A DNA stretch of 14,897 bases, from NCBI GenBank assembly GCA_026770585.1, contig MU646386.1:216918-231814 (forward strand), written 5' to 3'. The notes under the pieces were generated by a model. It had not been told where the DNA came from. It worked only from the letters and a program-made list of their open reading frames with translations, and did no database searches. Below are positions 1-7,554 of this stretch, in pieces. Source of the DNA: Baffinella frigidus. Lineage: Eukaryota > Cryptophyceae > Cryptomonadales > Baffinellaceae. Positions within the stretch are counted from its first letter, which is position 1, and each line of letters starts with the position of its first letter. The position numbers were made by a program, and so were the translations under genes.

Positions 1-457
1 CCCCGAGCCGCGCAATCTCACCGTCCTTGGCAGCAAGCGCATCGCGAGCTTTCGCGTTGCATGCGTTGACGGCCCCCCACTTCTTCTCCTGCTCCTCCCG
101 TGCACTTGAGTTTCGCAGGATCTGTGCGTCCCTGGCAGCAAGCGCTTCGCGACAAACGCGAAAGCTCGCGAGGCAGGCCGTCAAACTCTTCTCCCGATCC
201 TCCCCTGCACTTCGGAGGCTCTCGATTTCTGCGTCCTTGGCTGCAAGAGCCGTGATCTTGGCTGCAAGAGCCGTGGTCGATGACCTTCGATCAGGAGACG
301 GTGCGGATGATCGTGCCCTTCGAGCAGGAGACGGCGCCGACTCCTGCTCCTGCCTTCCTCGATGAAGGCTCTTGATCTCAACATCATCGTCCTCGCCATC
401 AAACTTTGCTTTCGCAGCCCCCAAACGGCTGGGAAGCAGGCGCGAAAGCCACTCCAT
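1..457 (-). CDS. Partial coiled-coil protein, 5' end only
   Basis: The frame is open on the minus strand from the ATG at 457-455 to the left edge (152 codons, no stop), so the gene continues outside the window. It is also open upstream of this ATG to a TGA near 648, but 526-700 looks repeat-derived, so I chose the ATG at 457. Residues 1-20 are basic/hydrophobic (MEWLSRLLPSRLGAAKAKF) and are followed by an acidic GEDDD. A Pro/Ser/Arg linker at about 41-60 contains APSP-x-RR twice. From about residue 63 a heptad-like coiled coil carries a 35-residue (five-heptad) repeat anchored on ALAA(K/R)D at about 71, 105 and 140. The 105-base period is also visible in the DNA at 28, 133 and 238. This is probably a structural or scaffold protein. 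I do not recognise the family, and no intron is needed within this stretch. Confidence 0.55.
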   Translation of the reverse strand, partial: MEWLSRLLPSRLGAAKAKFDGEDDDVEIKSLHRGRQEQESAPSPARRARSSAPSPDRRSSTTALAAKITALAAKDAEIESLRSAGEDREKSLTACLASFRVCREALAARDAQILRNSSAREEQEKKWGAVNACNAKARDALAAKDGEIARLG

Positions 458-525
458 GTCACCCGCGCTAAGGGGGTCTGAAGACGGGGCCGTCTCCTCC
501 TCCCCACGTCCTCCCAGCCAGCAAC

Positions 526-700
526 CCTCAACGGCTTGGGCAAATCGACGATTTTCGATTCGGGATTTCAAGGGGTTGACGTCGGAATCCGACTTCAACG
601 GCTCCAACTTCAACGGCTCCAAGGGTCGCACTCCCTTCCGCCTTCAGGTTATGAACCCAGAGGATCACGAATCCACGAACAAGATTTCGGATTAAAGGCT
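526..700. repeat. Relic of the 2639-2791 inverted-repeat element
   Basis: The segment GACGTCGGAATCCGACTTCA near 580-600 matches GACGTCGAAATCCGACTTCA in the 2639-2791 element with one change. GGCTTGGGCAAAT near 533 matches that element's terminal GGTTTGGGCAA. The later piece CCCAGAGGATCACG matches CCCAGGGGATCACG. The order is conserved, so this looks like a decayed copy. Within it, CGGCTCCAACTTCAA is locally duplicated (599-622). Confidence 0.5.
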
Positions 701-701
701 G

Positions 702-1420
702 ACTTGGGGTTCGGTGTGTGTGCGAGACTGTGCCTTTTTGGTCTAACTCAAACACCCCATAAAGAACTCACCCTTTATCCCCTCTTCACGAGCCTCTGCA
801 CTGGAGAGCTAAATGCGATCCGAAAGCAAAAATGCTTTCTCTGCAGTCCTTTCTACGGAAGGGCGTGTCGTTGGCATATGTTGGGCGAAATTAAAACCTA
901 AAGGACCTAAAGGAACGGCGTGTCGTTGGCATATGTTGGGAGAAATTAAAACCTAAAGGACCTAAAGGACGTACCCTTTATCCCCTCTTCACGAGCCTCT
1001 GCATTGGAGAGCCAAACGCGATCCGAAAGCAAAAATGCTTTCTCTGCAGTCCTTTCTACGGAAGGGCGTGTCGTTGGCATATGTTGGGCGAAATTAAAAC
1101 CCAAAGGACCTAACGGACGCGATCCGAAAGCAAAAATGCTTGTCCTGCAGTCCTTTCTACGGAAGGGCGTGTCGGTGGCGTATGTTGGGAGAAATTAAAA
1201 CCTAAAGGACCTAAAGGACCTGGAACGGCGTGTCGTTGGCATATGTTGGGCGAAATTAAAACCTAAAGGACCTAAAGGTCCTACACGAGCATCTGCACTG
1301 GAGAGCTAAACGCGATCCGAAGGCAAAAATGCTTTCTCTGCAGTCCTTTCTACAGAAGGGCGTGGCGTTGGCATATGTTGGGCGAAATTAAAACCTAAAG
1401 GACCTACAGGACTTTTACCT
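702..1420. repeat. Degenerate repeat array, part 1 (about six units)
   Basis: Units share an ordered set of segments: GGTTCGGTGTGTG, CCCTTTATCCCCTCTTCACG, AGCCTCTGCACTGGAGAG, CGCGATCCGAAAGCAAAAAT, GGGCGTGTCGTTGGCATATG and AAACCTAAAGGACCTAAAGG. Unit 1 is full length (702-911). The others are truncated at their 5' side: 913-968, 969-1118, 1119-1219, 1223-1282 and 1283-1410. Because 5' ends vary while the 3' CCTAAAGGACCTAAAGG tail is constant, the structure resembles 5'-truncated copies inserted head to tail. Open frames here shift between units and are not believed to be genes. Confidence 0.75.
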
Positions 1421-1538
1421 TTAGAAAAGGACCTAAACCGACCCTAAACCCTAAAAGAACCAATCCCTCTCACCTTGTGGTGTATCCGTGGTTGAAGCTC
1501 CCATACCTCAACCATGGGATACCATGAGCCTCAGAAAG
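1421..1538. other. Spacer between repeat blocks
   Basis: Unique sequence separating repeat units. It contains CCCTAAACCCTAAA (1441-1455 area), a short plant-type telomere motif on the opposite strand to the 4895-5015 array, and an imperfect inverted pair around ACCTCAACCATGGGAT. No gene is seen. Confidence 0.4.
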
Positions 1539-1998
1539 GCTGACTTAGGTTCGGTGTGTGTGATGAGCGCGATTTTCTGGATCAACTCAAGCACCCGAAG
1601 AGAGCCACCCTGTATCCCCTCTTCTGGTTACTGAATTTATTAAAGAACGAGCCTCTTCACTGGAGAGCGAAACGCGATCCGAAAGCAAAAATGCTTTCTC
1701 TGCAGATCCCTTCTACGGAACGGCGTGTCGTTGGCATATGCTGGGAGAAATTAAAACCTAAAGGACCTAAACGTCACTTGGGTTCGGTGCGTGGGAGAGC
1801 GCGGTCCTCTGGATCAACTCAAGCACCCCAAGAGAACCACCCTCTACCCCCTCTTCACGAGCCTTTGCACTGGAGAGGTCAACGCGATCCAAAAGCAACA
1901 ATGCTTTCTCTACAGATCTTTTTTACGGAAAGGCGTGTCGTTGAGCCATGTTGGGAGAAATCAAAACCTAAAGGACCTAAAGCATTTCAAGAGAAGAG
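1539..1998. repeat. Degenerate repeat array, part 2 (two full-length units)
   Basis: Two long units (about 1540-1776 and 1777-1990) have the same segment order as 702-911, including the 5' piece GATCAACTCAAGCACCC and the 3' CCTAAAGGACCTAAA tail. The first carries a small insertion (TGGTTACTGAATTTATTAAAG near 1626). Each unit contains AAAGCAAAAATGCTTT or a variant, a 6-bp stem with a short A-rich loop. The open frames at 1556-2002 and 1791-2006 are translations of these units. Confidence 0.7.
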
Positions 1999-1999
1999 T

Positions 2000-2371
2000 T
2001 GATTGAACTTATGACGTCGGACCGTAAACTTAAGGCGTCCAGGCACTAAAGCACCAAAGCACCAGATCTGCACGGGCTGACACCGACAACCTGGGCGGTT
2101 TCTTATGAGCGAGGTACCCCTGTAACCCCCCTTCGGCCCTTCGAGGGCTCCGTCCGACTGAGCAGGAGAAAATCGCCTTTTTAAGGCACCTGCCGGCGTA
2201 GGGCTCCCGGGGGATGGCGAATGGGGTTGGGGTGCGGGGTGAGTGTGGGGGGCGCGGTGGAAGAGGAGGGGGGGGGGGGGCAGGAGACAGCGAGAGTAGA
2301 GTGAGAGATCTCTTAAATGAAGAGCGGCGTGAGAGATCTCTTTGATGCCAACATGGCGATAATGTATTTAA
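2000..2371. other. Non-coding stretch with one repeat terminus
   Basis: No gene seen. 2092-2124 is an isolated right end of the GTACCCCTGTA element family (GGCGGTTTCTTATGAGCGAG followed by GTACCCCTGTA) without a matching left end. A G-rich run lies at 2226-2285. GTGAGAGATCTCT occurs twice (about 2300 and 2330); its AGAGATCTCT part is a 10-bp palindrome. Confidence 0.5.
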
Positions 2372-2454
2372 TTCTCTCTCGCGCTCTCTCGTTCTGTCTG
2401 TCTCTCTCCCTCGCTCTCTCTCTCTCTCGCTCGCTCGCTCTCTCTCTGTCTCTA

Positions 2455-2486
<32 letters not shown>

Positions 2487-2532
2487 GTTCTCTGTTTCTG
2501 TCTCTGTCTCTCTATCTATCTCTCTCTCTTTT
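2372..2532. repeat. CT-rich microsatellite
   Basis: Long interrupted (TC)n tract with CG, GT and AT interruptions (TCGC, TCTG, TCTA). The serine/leucine or arginine/glutamate open frames over it on the two strands are translations of the simple repeat. Confidence 0.95.
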
Positions 2533-2638
2533 ATATATATTTTCATCGATATCCTTGTATCTCACTTCTGCGCCCGTCTTCGGATGCTCTTCCTAGCTAG
2601 TGGAACGGGTAGCTTACATGCCACGATACAACCGCGAG

Positions 2639-2791
2639 CCCTCACGGTTTGGGCAATTGGGAAATCACGTGCCAGTTTTAAAACTCTCAACACCCTGCTT
2701 TTGGAGTTTTAAAATAACCGACGTCGAAATCCGACTTCATCCCAGGGGATCACGTACAGCCAAATTCGATCATTTGCCCAAACCGTGAGGG
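2639..2791. mobile_element. 153-bp miniature element, CCCTCACGG termini
   Basis: Both ends carry the same 18 bp in opposite orientation: CCCTCACGGTTTGGGCAA at 2639-2656 and its exact complement at 2774-2791. Inner parts also pair loosely, with ATCACGTGCC on the left and GGGATCACGTAC on the right. The interior contains the near-palindrome ACGTCGAAATCCGACTTC. No coding capacity. A decayed relative lies at 526-700. This is a non-autonomous MITE-like structure; transposition is inferred from form only. Confidence 0.7.
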
Positions 2792-2855
2792 TTTGTGAAA
2801 GGGTGCCTCGCTCACAAGCACCCCCCCCCCCGGACGTGTTCGATACATGGGTACA

Positions 2856-2982
2856 TGTACCTCTCATCATAAACCGCCCACCCCTGACGCCCACCCCTTG
2901 GGACCCCCACAGGGCCCTAGGCGTAGGCCTACTGCAGGGTCCTAGGGGGGTGCGGTTGCGTATGAGCGAGGTACCCCTGTAC
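2856..2982. mobile_element. GTACCCCTGTA family element, copy 1
   Basis: The left side (GTACCTCTCATCATAAACCG) pairs imperfectly with the right side (GCGGTTGCGTATGAGCGAG then GTACCCCTGTA, ending about 2981). Inside are CAGGGCCCTAGGCGTAGGCC and GGGTCCTAGGGGGG; GTAGGCCTAC (2923-2932) is a perfect palindrome. The left terminus is diverged. Confidence 0.55.
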
Positions 2983-3161
2983 AACTTCTTCGCACAGCCT
3001 CCTCGAGGGGCAATACATTGGGAACATTCCGCTCTCGAGCGGGGCGGGAACACCTGGAAGGGTTTTGACGCTTTGTACCTCAACGCAGGTCCAGATTATG
3101 CACCTAGACTTTTAAAATGTTCCGAGGTCGCTCGAGAGCGGTCCGTATCAATCACACGGAA

Positions 3162-3235
3162 CACCACGCCGCAGGAGCCTACAGTAGGCCTTTGCTTACG
3201 AGCCTAGGACCCTGTGAGTCCCTGTGTTTACTAAG
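3162..3235. repeat. Isolated CCTACNGTAGG core
   Basis: GAGCCTACAGTAGGCC at 3175-3190, followed by GAGCCTAGGACCCTGTGAG, matches the interior of the GTACCCCTGTA elements. I see no convincing terminal inverted repeats, so this is probably a remnant. Confidence 0.4.
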
Positions 3236-3247
3236 AGCACCACCCAA

Positions 3248-3370
3248 CTACAGGGGTACCTCGCTCATACGAAACCGCCTTCCCCTAAAACCCTACAGTA
3301 GGCCTGTGCGTAGGGCCCTATGGCGTCCCTAGGGGGGGAGCGTTTTCTTATGAGCAAGGTACCCCTGTAG
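3248..3370. mobile_element. GTACCCCTGTA family element, copy 2 (intact, 123 bp)
   Basis: A complete short element. CTACAGGGGTACCTCGCTCA at 3248-3267 pairs with the complement of TGAGCAAGGTACCCCTGTAG at 3351-3370, and pairing continues inward (ACGAAACCGCC against GCGTTTTCTTA). The interior holds CCTACAGTAGG (3292-3302) and TAGGGCCCTATGGCGTCCCT. No open frame of note. It is the clearest copy of the family and has the same length as the 4085-4207 element. Confidence 0.8.
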
Positions 3371-3385
3371 CGGCGCGCGCCCTTC

Positions 3386-3823
3386 GTGGCGATCAACCTC
3401 TGTGTTCTTCACGCGACGACCAAGACTACGTGTAAAGGCAGACCGCCGAGGCTGAGCGATGCACTCAGCACCCCTGAACCCCCCTCGCCTCCGCACATGT
3501 CGAGCAGTCCATCTCTGTCCCGAGTCTGTCCCGAGGCGGGCCCGTCTCACGTCTGTACCGAGGCGGGCCCATCTCACGTCACCACCGAGGCGGGACCATC
3601 TCACGTCCGTCCCGAGGCGGGCCCATCACATCCCGAGGCGGGCCCATCACACGGCATGCCTGACGCTGGATCAGCAGAAGGGTTTGAGCCCCAGCATGGC
3701 AGCGCCCCAAAGGTGGCAAGGCTCTGTAGACGAGCCGCGCTTCTATGCAGGGAATCAAACCCAGCCCATGCCGCGCATCCCGCCAGTGCCTATAGGGTGA
3801 ATATTCACCCTAACTCGTCCTAG
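3386..3823 (+). CDS. Hypothetical protein with EAGPSH tandem repeats (possible exon)
   Basis: An open frame of 145 codons. Residues 47-89 are four copies of a nine-residue repeat, V-x-(P/T)-EAGPSH, plus one shortened PEAGPSH, encoded by a 27-bp minisatellite (3524-3652). Across the five EAGPSH copies every base difference is a third-position synonymous change (GGC/GGA, CCG/CCA, TCT/TCA, CAC/CAT). That is unexpected for a neutral minisatellite and supports translation in this frame. The N-terminal part is Pro/Ser rich (TPEPPSPP). The last residues run into the palindrome element at 3793-3865, so the annotated C-terminus is doubtful. The true gene may be spliced, for example to the ankyrin-like piece at 3861. 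No known family recognised. Confidence 0.45.
   Translation: MAINLCVLHATTKTTCKGRPPRLSDALSTPEPPSPPHMSSSPSLSRVCPEAGPSHVCTEAGPSHVTTEAGPSHVRPEAGPSHPEAGPSHGMPDAGSAEGFEPQHGSAPKVARLCRRAALLCRESNPAHAAHPASAYRVNIHPNSS
3524..3652 (+). repeat. 27-bp minisatellite encoding EAGPSH
   Basis: Four 27-bp units (3524, 3551, 3578, 3605) and a 21-bp partial unit (3632-3652). The consensus core GAGGCGGGCCCATCTCAC is near constant; the first nine bases vary (Val-Cys-Pro, Val-Cys-Thr, Val-Thr-Thr, Val-Arg-Pro). Confidence 0.9.
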
Positions 3824-3880
3824 GCAGGTTCTAGGGCCCTGCCGTAGGGCGTATGCGCCTACTGGATGCACGCCGCTGTC
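3769..3880. mobile_element. Palindrome-plus-core element, copy A
   Basis: TAGGGTGAATATTCACCCTA (3793-3812) is a perfect 20-bp palindrome. It is followed by TCTAGGGCCCTGCCGTAGGG and CGTATGCGCCTACT (3830-3863). The same order occurs in COX5B intron 4 (13090-13161) with a different but equally perfect palindrome. Possible weak ends are GCATCC-x3-CAGT (about 3776) and ACTGGATGC (about 3861). The boundaries are uncertain. Confidence 0.55.
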
Positions 3881-3962
3881 TCTCGCGGGGCATCTTGCGG
3901 TAGCGCGGGTGCTGGTGGAGGCCTCCGGGGCGGACACGAACGCGATTCTCAGCGGGATTTGA
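3861..3962 (+). pseudogene. Ankyrin-repeat-like fragment
   Basis: This frame reads TGCTPLSLAGHLAVARVLVE then ASGADTNAILSGI and a TGA at 3960. It fits the ankyrin consensus (G-x-TPL-x-x-A, GH-x-x-V-x-x-L-x-x-x-GAD-x-N) except that about three residues are missing between LA and GH. The frame opens at 3801 inside the adjacent palindrome element, has no sensible start, and ends early. HEAALGSARHLVQ in another frame (about 4027-4063) could be the next repeat after a frameshift. I read it as a broken ankyrin gene or a lone exon whose neighbours were disrupted by element insertion. Confidence 0.5.
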
Positions 3963-4084
3963 CCATCAATTTGACCGGTCATCACGACTCACGAGGCCGA
4001 CGCCTGCTCCCCGGGGGGAGGCACGAGGCCGCCCTCGGGTCCGCCCGGCACCTGGTGCAGGGTTCAGGGTTTACAGGGGTACAT

Positions 4085-4207
4085 GTACAGGGGCTACTCA
4101 AAATTAAGGACACGCACCGCCCTAGGGTCCTACGGTAGGGCTATGCCTAGGAGCATAGGACCACCCTAGGGGCGGTGCGTGTTCTTGATTTCGAGTAACC
4201 CCTGTAC
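4085..4207. mobile_element. 123-bp element related to the GTACCCCTGTA family
   Basis: The termini are long and well matched: GTACAGGGGCTACTCAAAAT at 4085 continues through ACACGCACCGCCC. The right end reads GGGGCGGTGCGTGTTCTTGA then TTTCGAGTAACCCCTGTAC, ending at 4207. About 40 bp per arm pair with few mismatches. The core has CCTACGGTAGG (4129-4139). It differs from copy 2 in most of its arm sequence but shares the outer CAGGGG/CCCCTG, the core and the 123-bp length. Confidence 0.75.
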
Positions 4208-4319
4208 CGCACTCATGAGAAACAGCCCCCCCCCCGAGGACCACCATAGGGCCCTCGGCATAGGGCTGCTGTAGGGTCCTGGGGGGAGGCGGTTTCTTAT
4301 GAACGAGGTACCCCTGTAG
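4203..4319. mobile_element. GTACCCCTGTA family element, copy 3, abutting its neighbour
   Basis: The left side TGTACCGCACTCATGAGAAAC pairs imperfectly with the right side GGTTTCTTATGAACGAG then GTACCCCTGTA (to about 4319). The core includes ATAGGGCCCTCGGCATAGGG. Its left end overlaps the terminal CCCTGTAC of the 4085-4207 element, so the two share a boundary. Confidence 0.55.
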
Positions 4320-4389
4320 GGGTAGGGGGTTAGGTGCCCCACCCCGTCCTGCTTGCCCATCCAGCGCTTTGCTGGGGGAGAGGGAGGTT

Positions 4390-4571
4390 CCACACGAGGC
4401 TGAGCAAGCACCCTTTTTAAAACCCGGGGAGCTGTACAAGTGAGGCTTTTTTAACTAATTTCTGTATGTTTGGTCACGTGTACACACCCTTTTTCGGGCG
4501 ACACGTGATCAACTCCATGCAACATGCCGACAACCGACATCTAAAAAGGGTGCTTGGGTAGCCTGGTGTGG
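4390..4571. mobile_element. CACACGAGGCT element, copy 1 (182 bp)
   Basis: Arms of 33 bp: CCACACGAGGCTGAGCAAGC followed by ACCCTTTTTAAA on the left (4390-4422), and the complement of CCACACCAGGCTACCCAAGC plus ACCCTTTTTAGA on the right (4539-4571). 27 of 33 positions match. A nested hairpin in the middle pairs TTGGTCACGTGT (4470-4481) with ACACGTGATCAA (4501-4512). No coding capacity. A second copy lies at 8321-8499. Confidence 0.75.
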
Positions 4572-4640
4572 TTGGCGCGGGAAACCCCTCGAATTCAGGG
4601 GTAGAACCACACGCGGGAGTTTCATTGGAGAACTCCTCGA

Positions 4641-4811
4641 ATTCAGGGCTTTGGGGTTCCGGGTTTGGGGTTTCGGGTTTCGGGGTTGTGCTTTCCAATT
4701 TCGGGTTTGAGGTTTCGAATATCGGGTTTGGGGTTTCGAATTTCGGGTTTCAAATTTCGGGTTCCGGGTTCCGAATTTCGGGTTTCAGGTTTCGAATTTC
4801 GGGTTTCGGGT
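4641..4811 (+). repeat. Degenerate TTTCGGG-type array
   Basis: Many overlapping heptamer-like units (GGGTTTC, GGGTTCC, GGTTTCGAATTTC) form an imperfect G/T-rich array on the plus strand just before the TTTAGGG array. The Phe/Gly/Ser-rich frames on plus and Pro/Glu/Thr-rich frames on minus are by-products. Likely a telomere-variant or minisatellite derivative. Confidence 0.8.
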
Positions 4812-4894
4812 TGGCACACCTCCTGCTGCTCCTGCTTGTTTTGGTCGAACCGCGCGATGCAGTTCACGTGCTTGAACGACCCTGCTTGCGGGGG

Positions 4895-5015
4895 TAGGGT
4901 TTAGGGTTTGGGGTTTAGGGTTTAGGGGTTGGGGTTTAGGGTTTGGGGTTTAGGGTTTAGGGTTTAGGGTTTAGGGTTTAGGGTCTAGGGTTTAGGGTTT
5001 AGGGCTTAGGGTTTA
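4895..5015 (+). repeat. Interstitial TTTAGGG telomere-type array
   Basis: About 16 units of TTTAGGG and close variants (TTTGGGG, TCTAGGG, CTTAGGG), G-rich on plus. This is the plant/algal telomere heptamer. It is flanked by unrelated sequence on both sides, so it is internal. The variants suggest it is no longer maintained by telomerase. Confidence 0.9.
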
Positions 5016-5617
5016 GCGCGGCCGAACGAGTCTTTCTTCAGGCTAGAGAGAGAACACAGCACGCATGCCAACTACTTTGCACGCACGCGAAAGGCTTTGG
5101 AACCCTACACCTCGCAACCCCATGCCAGGCTCTTGGTAGGGTATTCCAGGGTCGTACTTGGAACCATTGGGTCGTTCTTGGAGCCGTTTTCTGCCAAAAA
5201 ATGACTTTTGAATACCGTTTCCCTATGAAAAATTGACTTGTGAATACCTCCCCCTCCAGCCGTGCGCGGCAATACCCCTCACCCAGAACGCGGGGAGCAA
5301 GACCGGACGAGCGAAACCCTAAACCCCTGGGCTTAGATCAAATCCCTTCTTCGACGACTTGTTCCTCCGCATCGACAGGGAGCGACCCCATGAAACAGGC
5401 AAGACGGTGCCTTCAACGTAGGCTTAACCGAACTTTAGACTGAGATAAGGCCCGGGTCGGCCGACGAATCCCAGCTGATACATCACGACATCGAAACCGA
5501 AACCTCACCCTGAATGCGGGGGGCGTGACCTGAAGAGCGCTCCCCCAAAAGCCAGCGCCCTTCCAGAGTAGGCCGCCCCTGCCGAGAAGCACCGATTTAG
5601 CCCCGTCATCTTAATGT
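5016..5617. other. Stretch with no recognised gene
   Basis: Nothing convincing found. There is a small duplicated phrase (GGGTCGTACTTGGAACC / GGGTCGTTCTTGGAGCC near 5149 and 5169) and another (AATGACTTTTGAATACC / AATTGACTTGTGAATACC near 5199 and 5229). AAACCCTAAACCCC occurs near 5315. The 67-codon open frame at 5240 shows no recognisable motif. Confidence 0.4.
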
Positions 5618-5764
5618 GCGATTCCACTCAGTTTTGACCGCCTTTTATGCTATCTTAAGGGTGATTTTTCTCTTGTTTCGCTATATTTGCTTCGACATAG
5701 CCTGAATATAGGAGGAAATCCACCCCAAGATAGGAAAAACACGGTTTAGATTGAGTGGCCTCGC
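5618..5764. mobile_element. TGCTATCTTAAGGGTG miniature element, copy 1 (147 bp)
   Basis: The left arm from GCGATTCCACTCAGTTTTGA through TGCTATCTTAAGGGTGATTT (5618-5667) pairs with the right arm from AAATCCACCCCAAGATAGG to TTGAGTGGCCTCGC (5716-5764). The arms are nearly 50 bp, imperfect, with an AT-rich centre. Non-coding. It shares the TGCTATCTT-x-x-GGGT arm segment with copies at 6134 and 8637. Confidence 0.75.
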
Positions 5765-5957
5765 ACATGAATCTGAAAAGATTATATCTCAGATTTTGGC
5801 TTGGCCAAAGACACGTCTAGGGTTCTTAGCAAATACACGCGATGGGATTCGTGGGCCGCCCTTGTTGAGCCAAAGTCCATCCATCAAGCAAGACGACAAC
5901 CCACACAGCGGAATTCAAAGGGATTTTGAATAACCCCTAAGCGACAAGACCTAGGAT

Positions 5958-5968
5958 CCTACAGTAGG
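5958..5968. repeat. CCTACAGTAGG core with flanking remnants
   Basis: The 11-bp palindrome is preceded by ACCTAGGAT and followed by GCAAACCCGTAGGGACATAGG, as in the interior of the short elements. No paired termini identified around it. Confidence 0.45.
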
Positions 5969-6133
5969 CAAACCCGTAGGGACATAGGGGGGTTCCTACA
6001 GATAAGGTAACAGAAACTCGGGCTCGCAGCGCCCGAAAATCCCTAGCCCGCTGTGTGGAAAGGCACGCGTTTAATCGGAGAGAAATTACGCGTTGAGCCG
6101 GATCACACTGCCCTTGCTGAGCCGCACCGATGC

Positions 6134-6282
6134 AATGAGAAAACCGATTGATTTCGCTCAACATTTTTGCTATCTTCGGGTTGGGGTTTGGGCTGTCGTA
6201 AAGCTATGTCAAGAATAAGCCAGAAAATTCCACCCTTGCGATAGCCCAAAACGGTGGTTTGAATTGAATCTGATTTCGCATT
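6134..6282. mobile_element. TGCTATCTTAAGGGTG miniature element, copy 2 (149 bp)
   Basis: The left arm has AATGAGAAAACCGATTGATT then TTTTTGCTATCTTCGGGTTGG. The right arm has CCACCCTTGCGATAGCCCAA then TTGAATTGAATCTGATTTCG. The imperfect arms of roughly 45 bp have the same arm motif and overall length as copy 1. Confidence 0.7.
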
Positions 6283-6369
6283 AGATTCATCAACGGGGAC
6301 GCACGCATGCACCGTCGGGGTCATACATACCCATCGGATTCTCAACACATGCACGAGACGGGACTCCGG

Positions 6370-6820
6370 AGAGAGATCTTGCCCCCTGGCGTCGGGGTTT
6401 GTTCCGTACACCCGGGATGTCAACTTACGAATAGTCTGCTAAACCCGAAGTGTGTCTTCTTGAGAATGTTACCTTGCACCCTCGTCCGGATTCGGCCTTC
6501 GTCCGGATTCAGGGGCAAAGACGCATTCAGGGTTCTGAGCAAACACACGGGATGGATTGTCGAGGATATACCTTGCCTCCTTTCGTCCCCTCATCCGTAT
6601 CCAGCAAATAACTGCACATTCCGACTGACGGCTTTGATGCTTCTGCCATATTCGATTCTTTAAACAGATTCTCTTGGGGTGTTTTTGCAGACCTTACCCC
6701 CTGGTGTCGCCTCGTCAGGACTCGGCTATCTGTTCATTCGTCCATCCATCCATCCATCCATCCATCTATCTATCTATCTATCTATAGCTTACCCCCTGGC
6801 GTCCTTTCATCCGGATTCGG

Positions 6821-6885
<65 letters not shown>

Positions 6886-7200
6886 CATCTATCTATCGAT
6901 CGACCTATACCATGCCCCCTGGCGTGCCTTCATCCGGATTGGGCTCCCCCCGGACGTGCAGAAGCCTCCCCGGAGAGAAGCGCGTTCGCATGTATGGGCT
7001 GTACACACGTATATGTACACATACACGTACGTATACTACAACTCATATACGTATCGACCAACGCGGTCTGTAGCACTTCTCCCTTCTCAACACATGTCTA
7101 CCTAGTCCGGTGTGTGGAGATGGGATCCCGGGGAGATACCTTGCCCCCTGGCGTGCCTTCATCAGGGTTCGGCTCCCCCCGGACGTGCAGATGCTTCTGC
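6370..7200 (+). repeat. Dispersed CCCCCTGGCGT repeat family
   Basis: A phrase close to ACCTTGCCCCCTGGCGTGCC then TTCATCCGGATTCGGCT recurs with decay near 6376, 6568, 6690, 6788, 6912 and 7138. The last two copies also share GGCTCCCCCCGGACGTGCAG. Microsatellites sit directly after two of the copies. Probably an old, large-period (about 100-230 bp) tandem duplication invaded by simple repeats. The 187-codon open frame at 6679 is a translation of these repeats. Confidence 0.65.
6741..6900 (+). repeat. CATC/CTAT and CT microsatellites
   Basis: (CATC)n grading into (CTAT)n at 6741-6785, a pure (CT)n tract of about 27 units at 6824-6878, then (CTAT)n to about 6900. Confidence 0.95.
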
Positions 7201-7252
7201 ACCACCAGCACTCCATCCCACTTGTATTCCCCTGCACCGTAGAAACGCGTTC

Positions 7253-7545
7253 ATCAAAGAGCCTTTCTTGCAAGAGCGTTTATAGAAGTGCGTTTAAAAC
7301 GTAGAAGTGCGTTTATTACGGATCGGAACCAACACGGCCACCGTGTAGAGACCCCTGTAGAGTCCGCAATCTTCCAGGGATACAGCGTTTCAGAAATGCT
7401 GGTTTCGGTTGATGACGAAACGGGGGCGTGAGCGCTTCCTCTTCTTTTTCCTCCCCGGATACTCCCCAGGTTGTGATAAACCCTAGGAGGGGATGCATGG
7501 CGGCCAAATTGGTAGCAACAAGGGCCACCCCCCAAACTGACCAGC
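7253..7545. other. Stretch with no recognised gene
   Basis: TAGAAGTGCGTTTA is duplicated in tandem (7285 and 7301 area). Minus-strand open frames of 105 and 70 codons are present but show no motif. No gene is called. Confidence 0.35.
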
Positions 7546-7554
7546 AAATACCAG

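Noticed and set aside
27-365. Plus-strand 112-codon open frame and minus-strand 181-543 frame
   Set aside because: Both overlap the minus-strand coiled-coil frame in other registers. The 35-residue heptad periodicity is seen only in the frame from 457.
702-1998. CRISPR-like array
   Set aside because: Units are long, irregular and truncated, with no short identical repeats and unique spacers, and the context is eukaryotic.
2313-2712. Long Ser/Leu and Arg/Glu open frames
   Set aside because: They translate the CT/GA microsatellite and change with any slippage.
3020-3150. Inverted repeat around CCGCTCTCGAGCG
   Set aside because: The 13-bp block is inverted at 3029 and about 3131, and GGAACATT/AATGTTCC also pair, but their order is not collinear, so they do not form one stem.
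4568-4904. Phe/Gly/Ser-rich and Pro/Glu/Asn-rich open frames
   Set aside because: They are translations of the TTTCGGG-type array in several registers; all frames look equally repetitive.
4895-5015. Active chromosome end
   Set aside because: The array is followed by nearly 10 kb of other sequence and contains variant units, so it is interstitial.
6679-7242. 187-codon open frame as a gene
   Set aside because: It runs through three microsatellites and several copies of the CCCCCTGGCGT repeat, with no domain.
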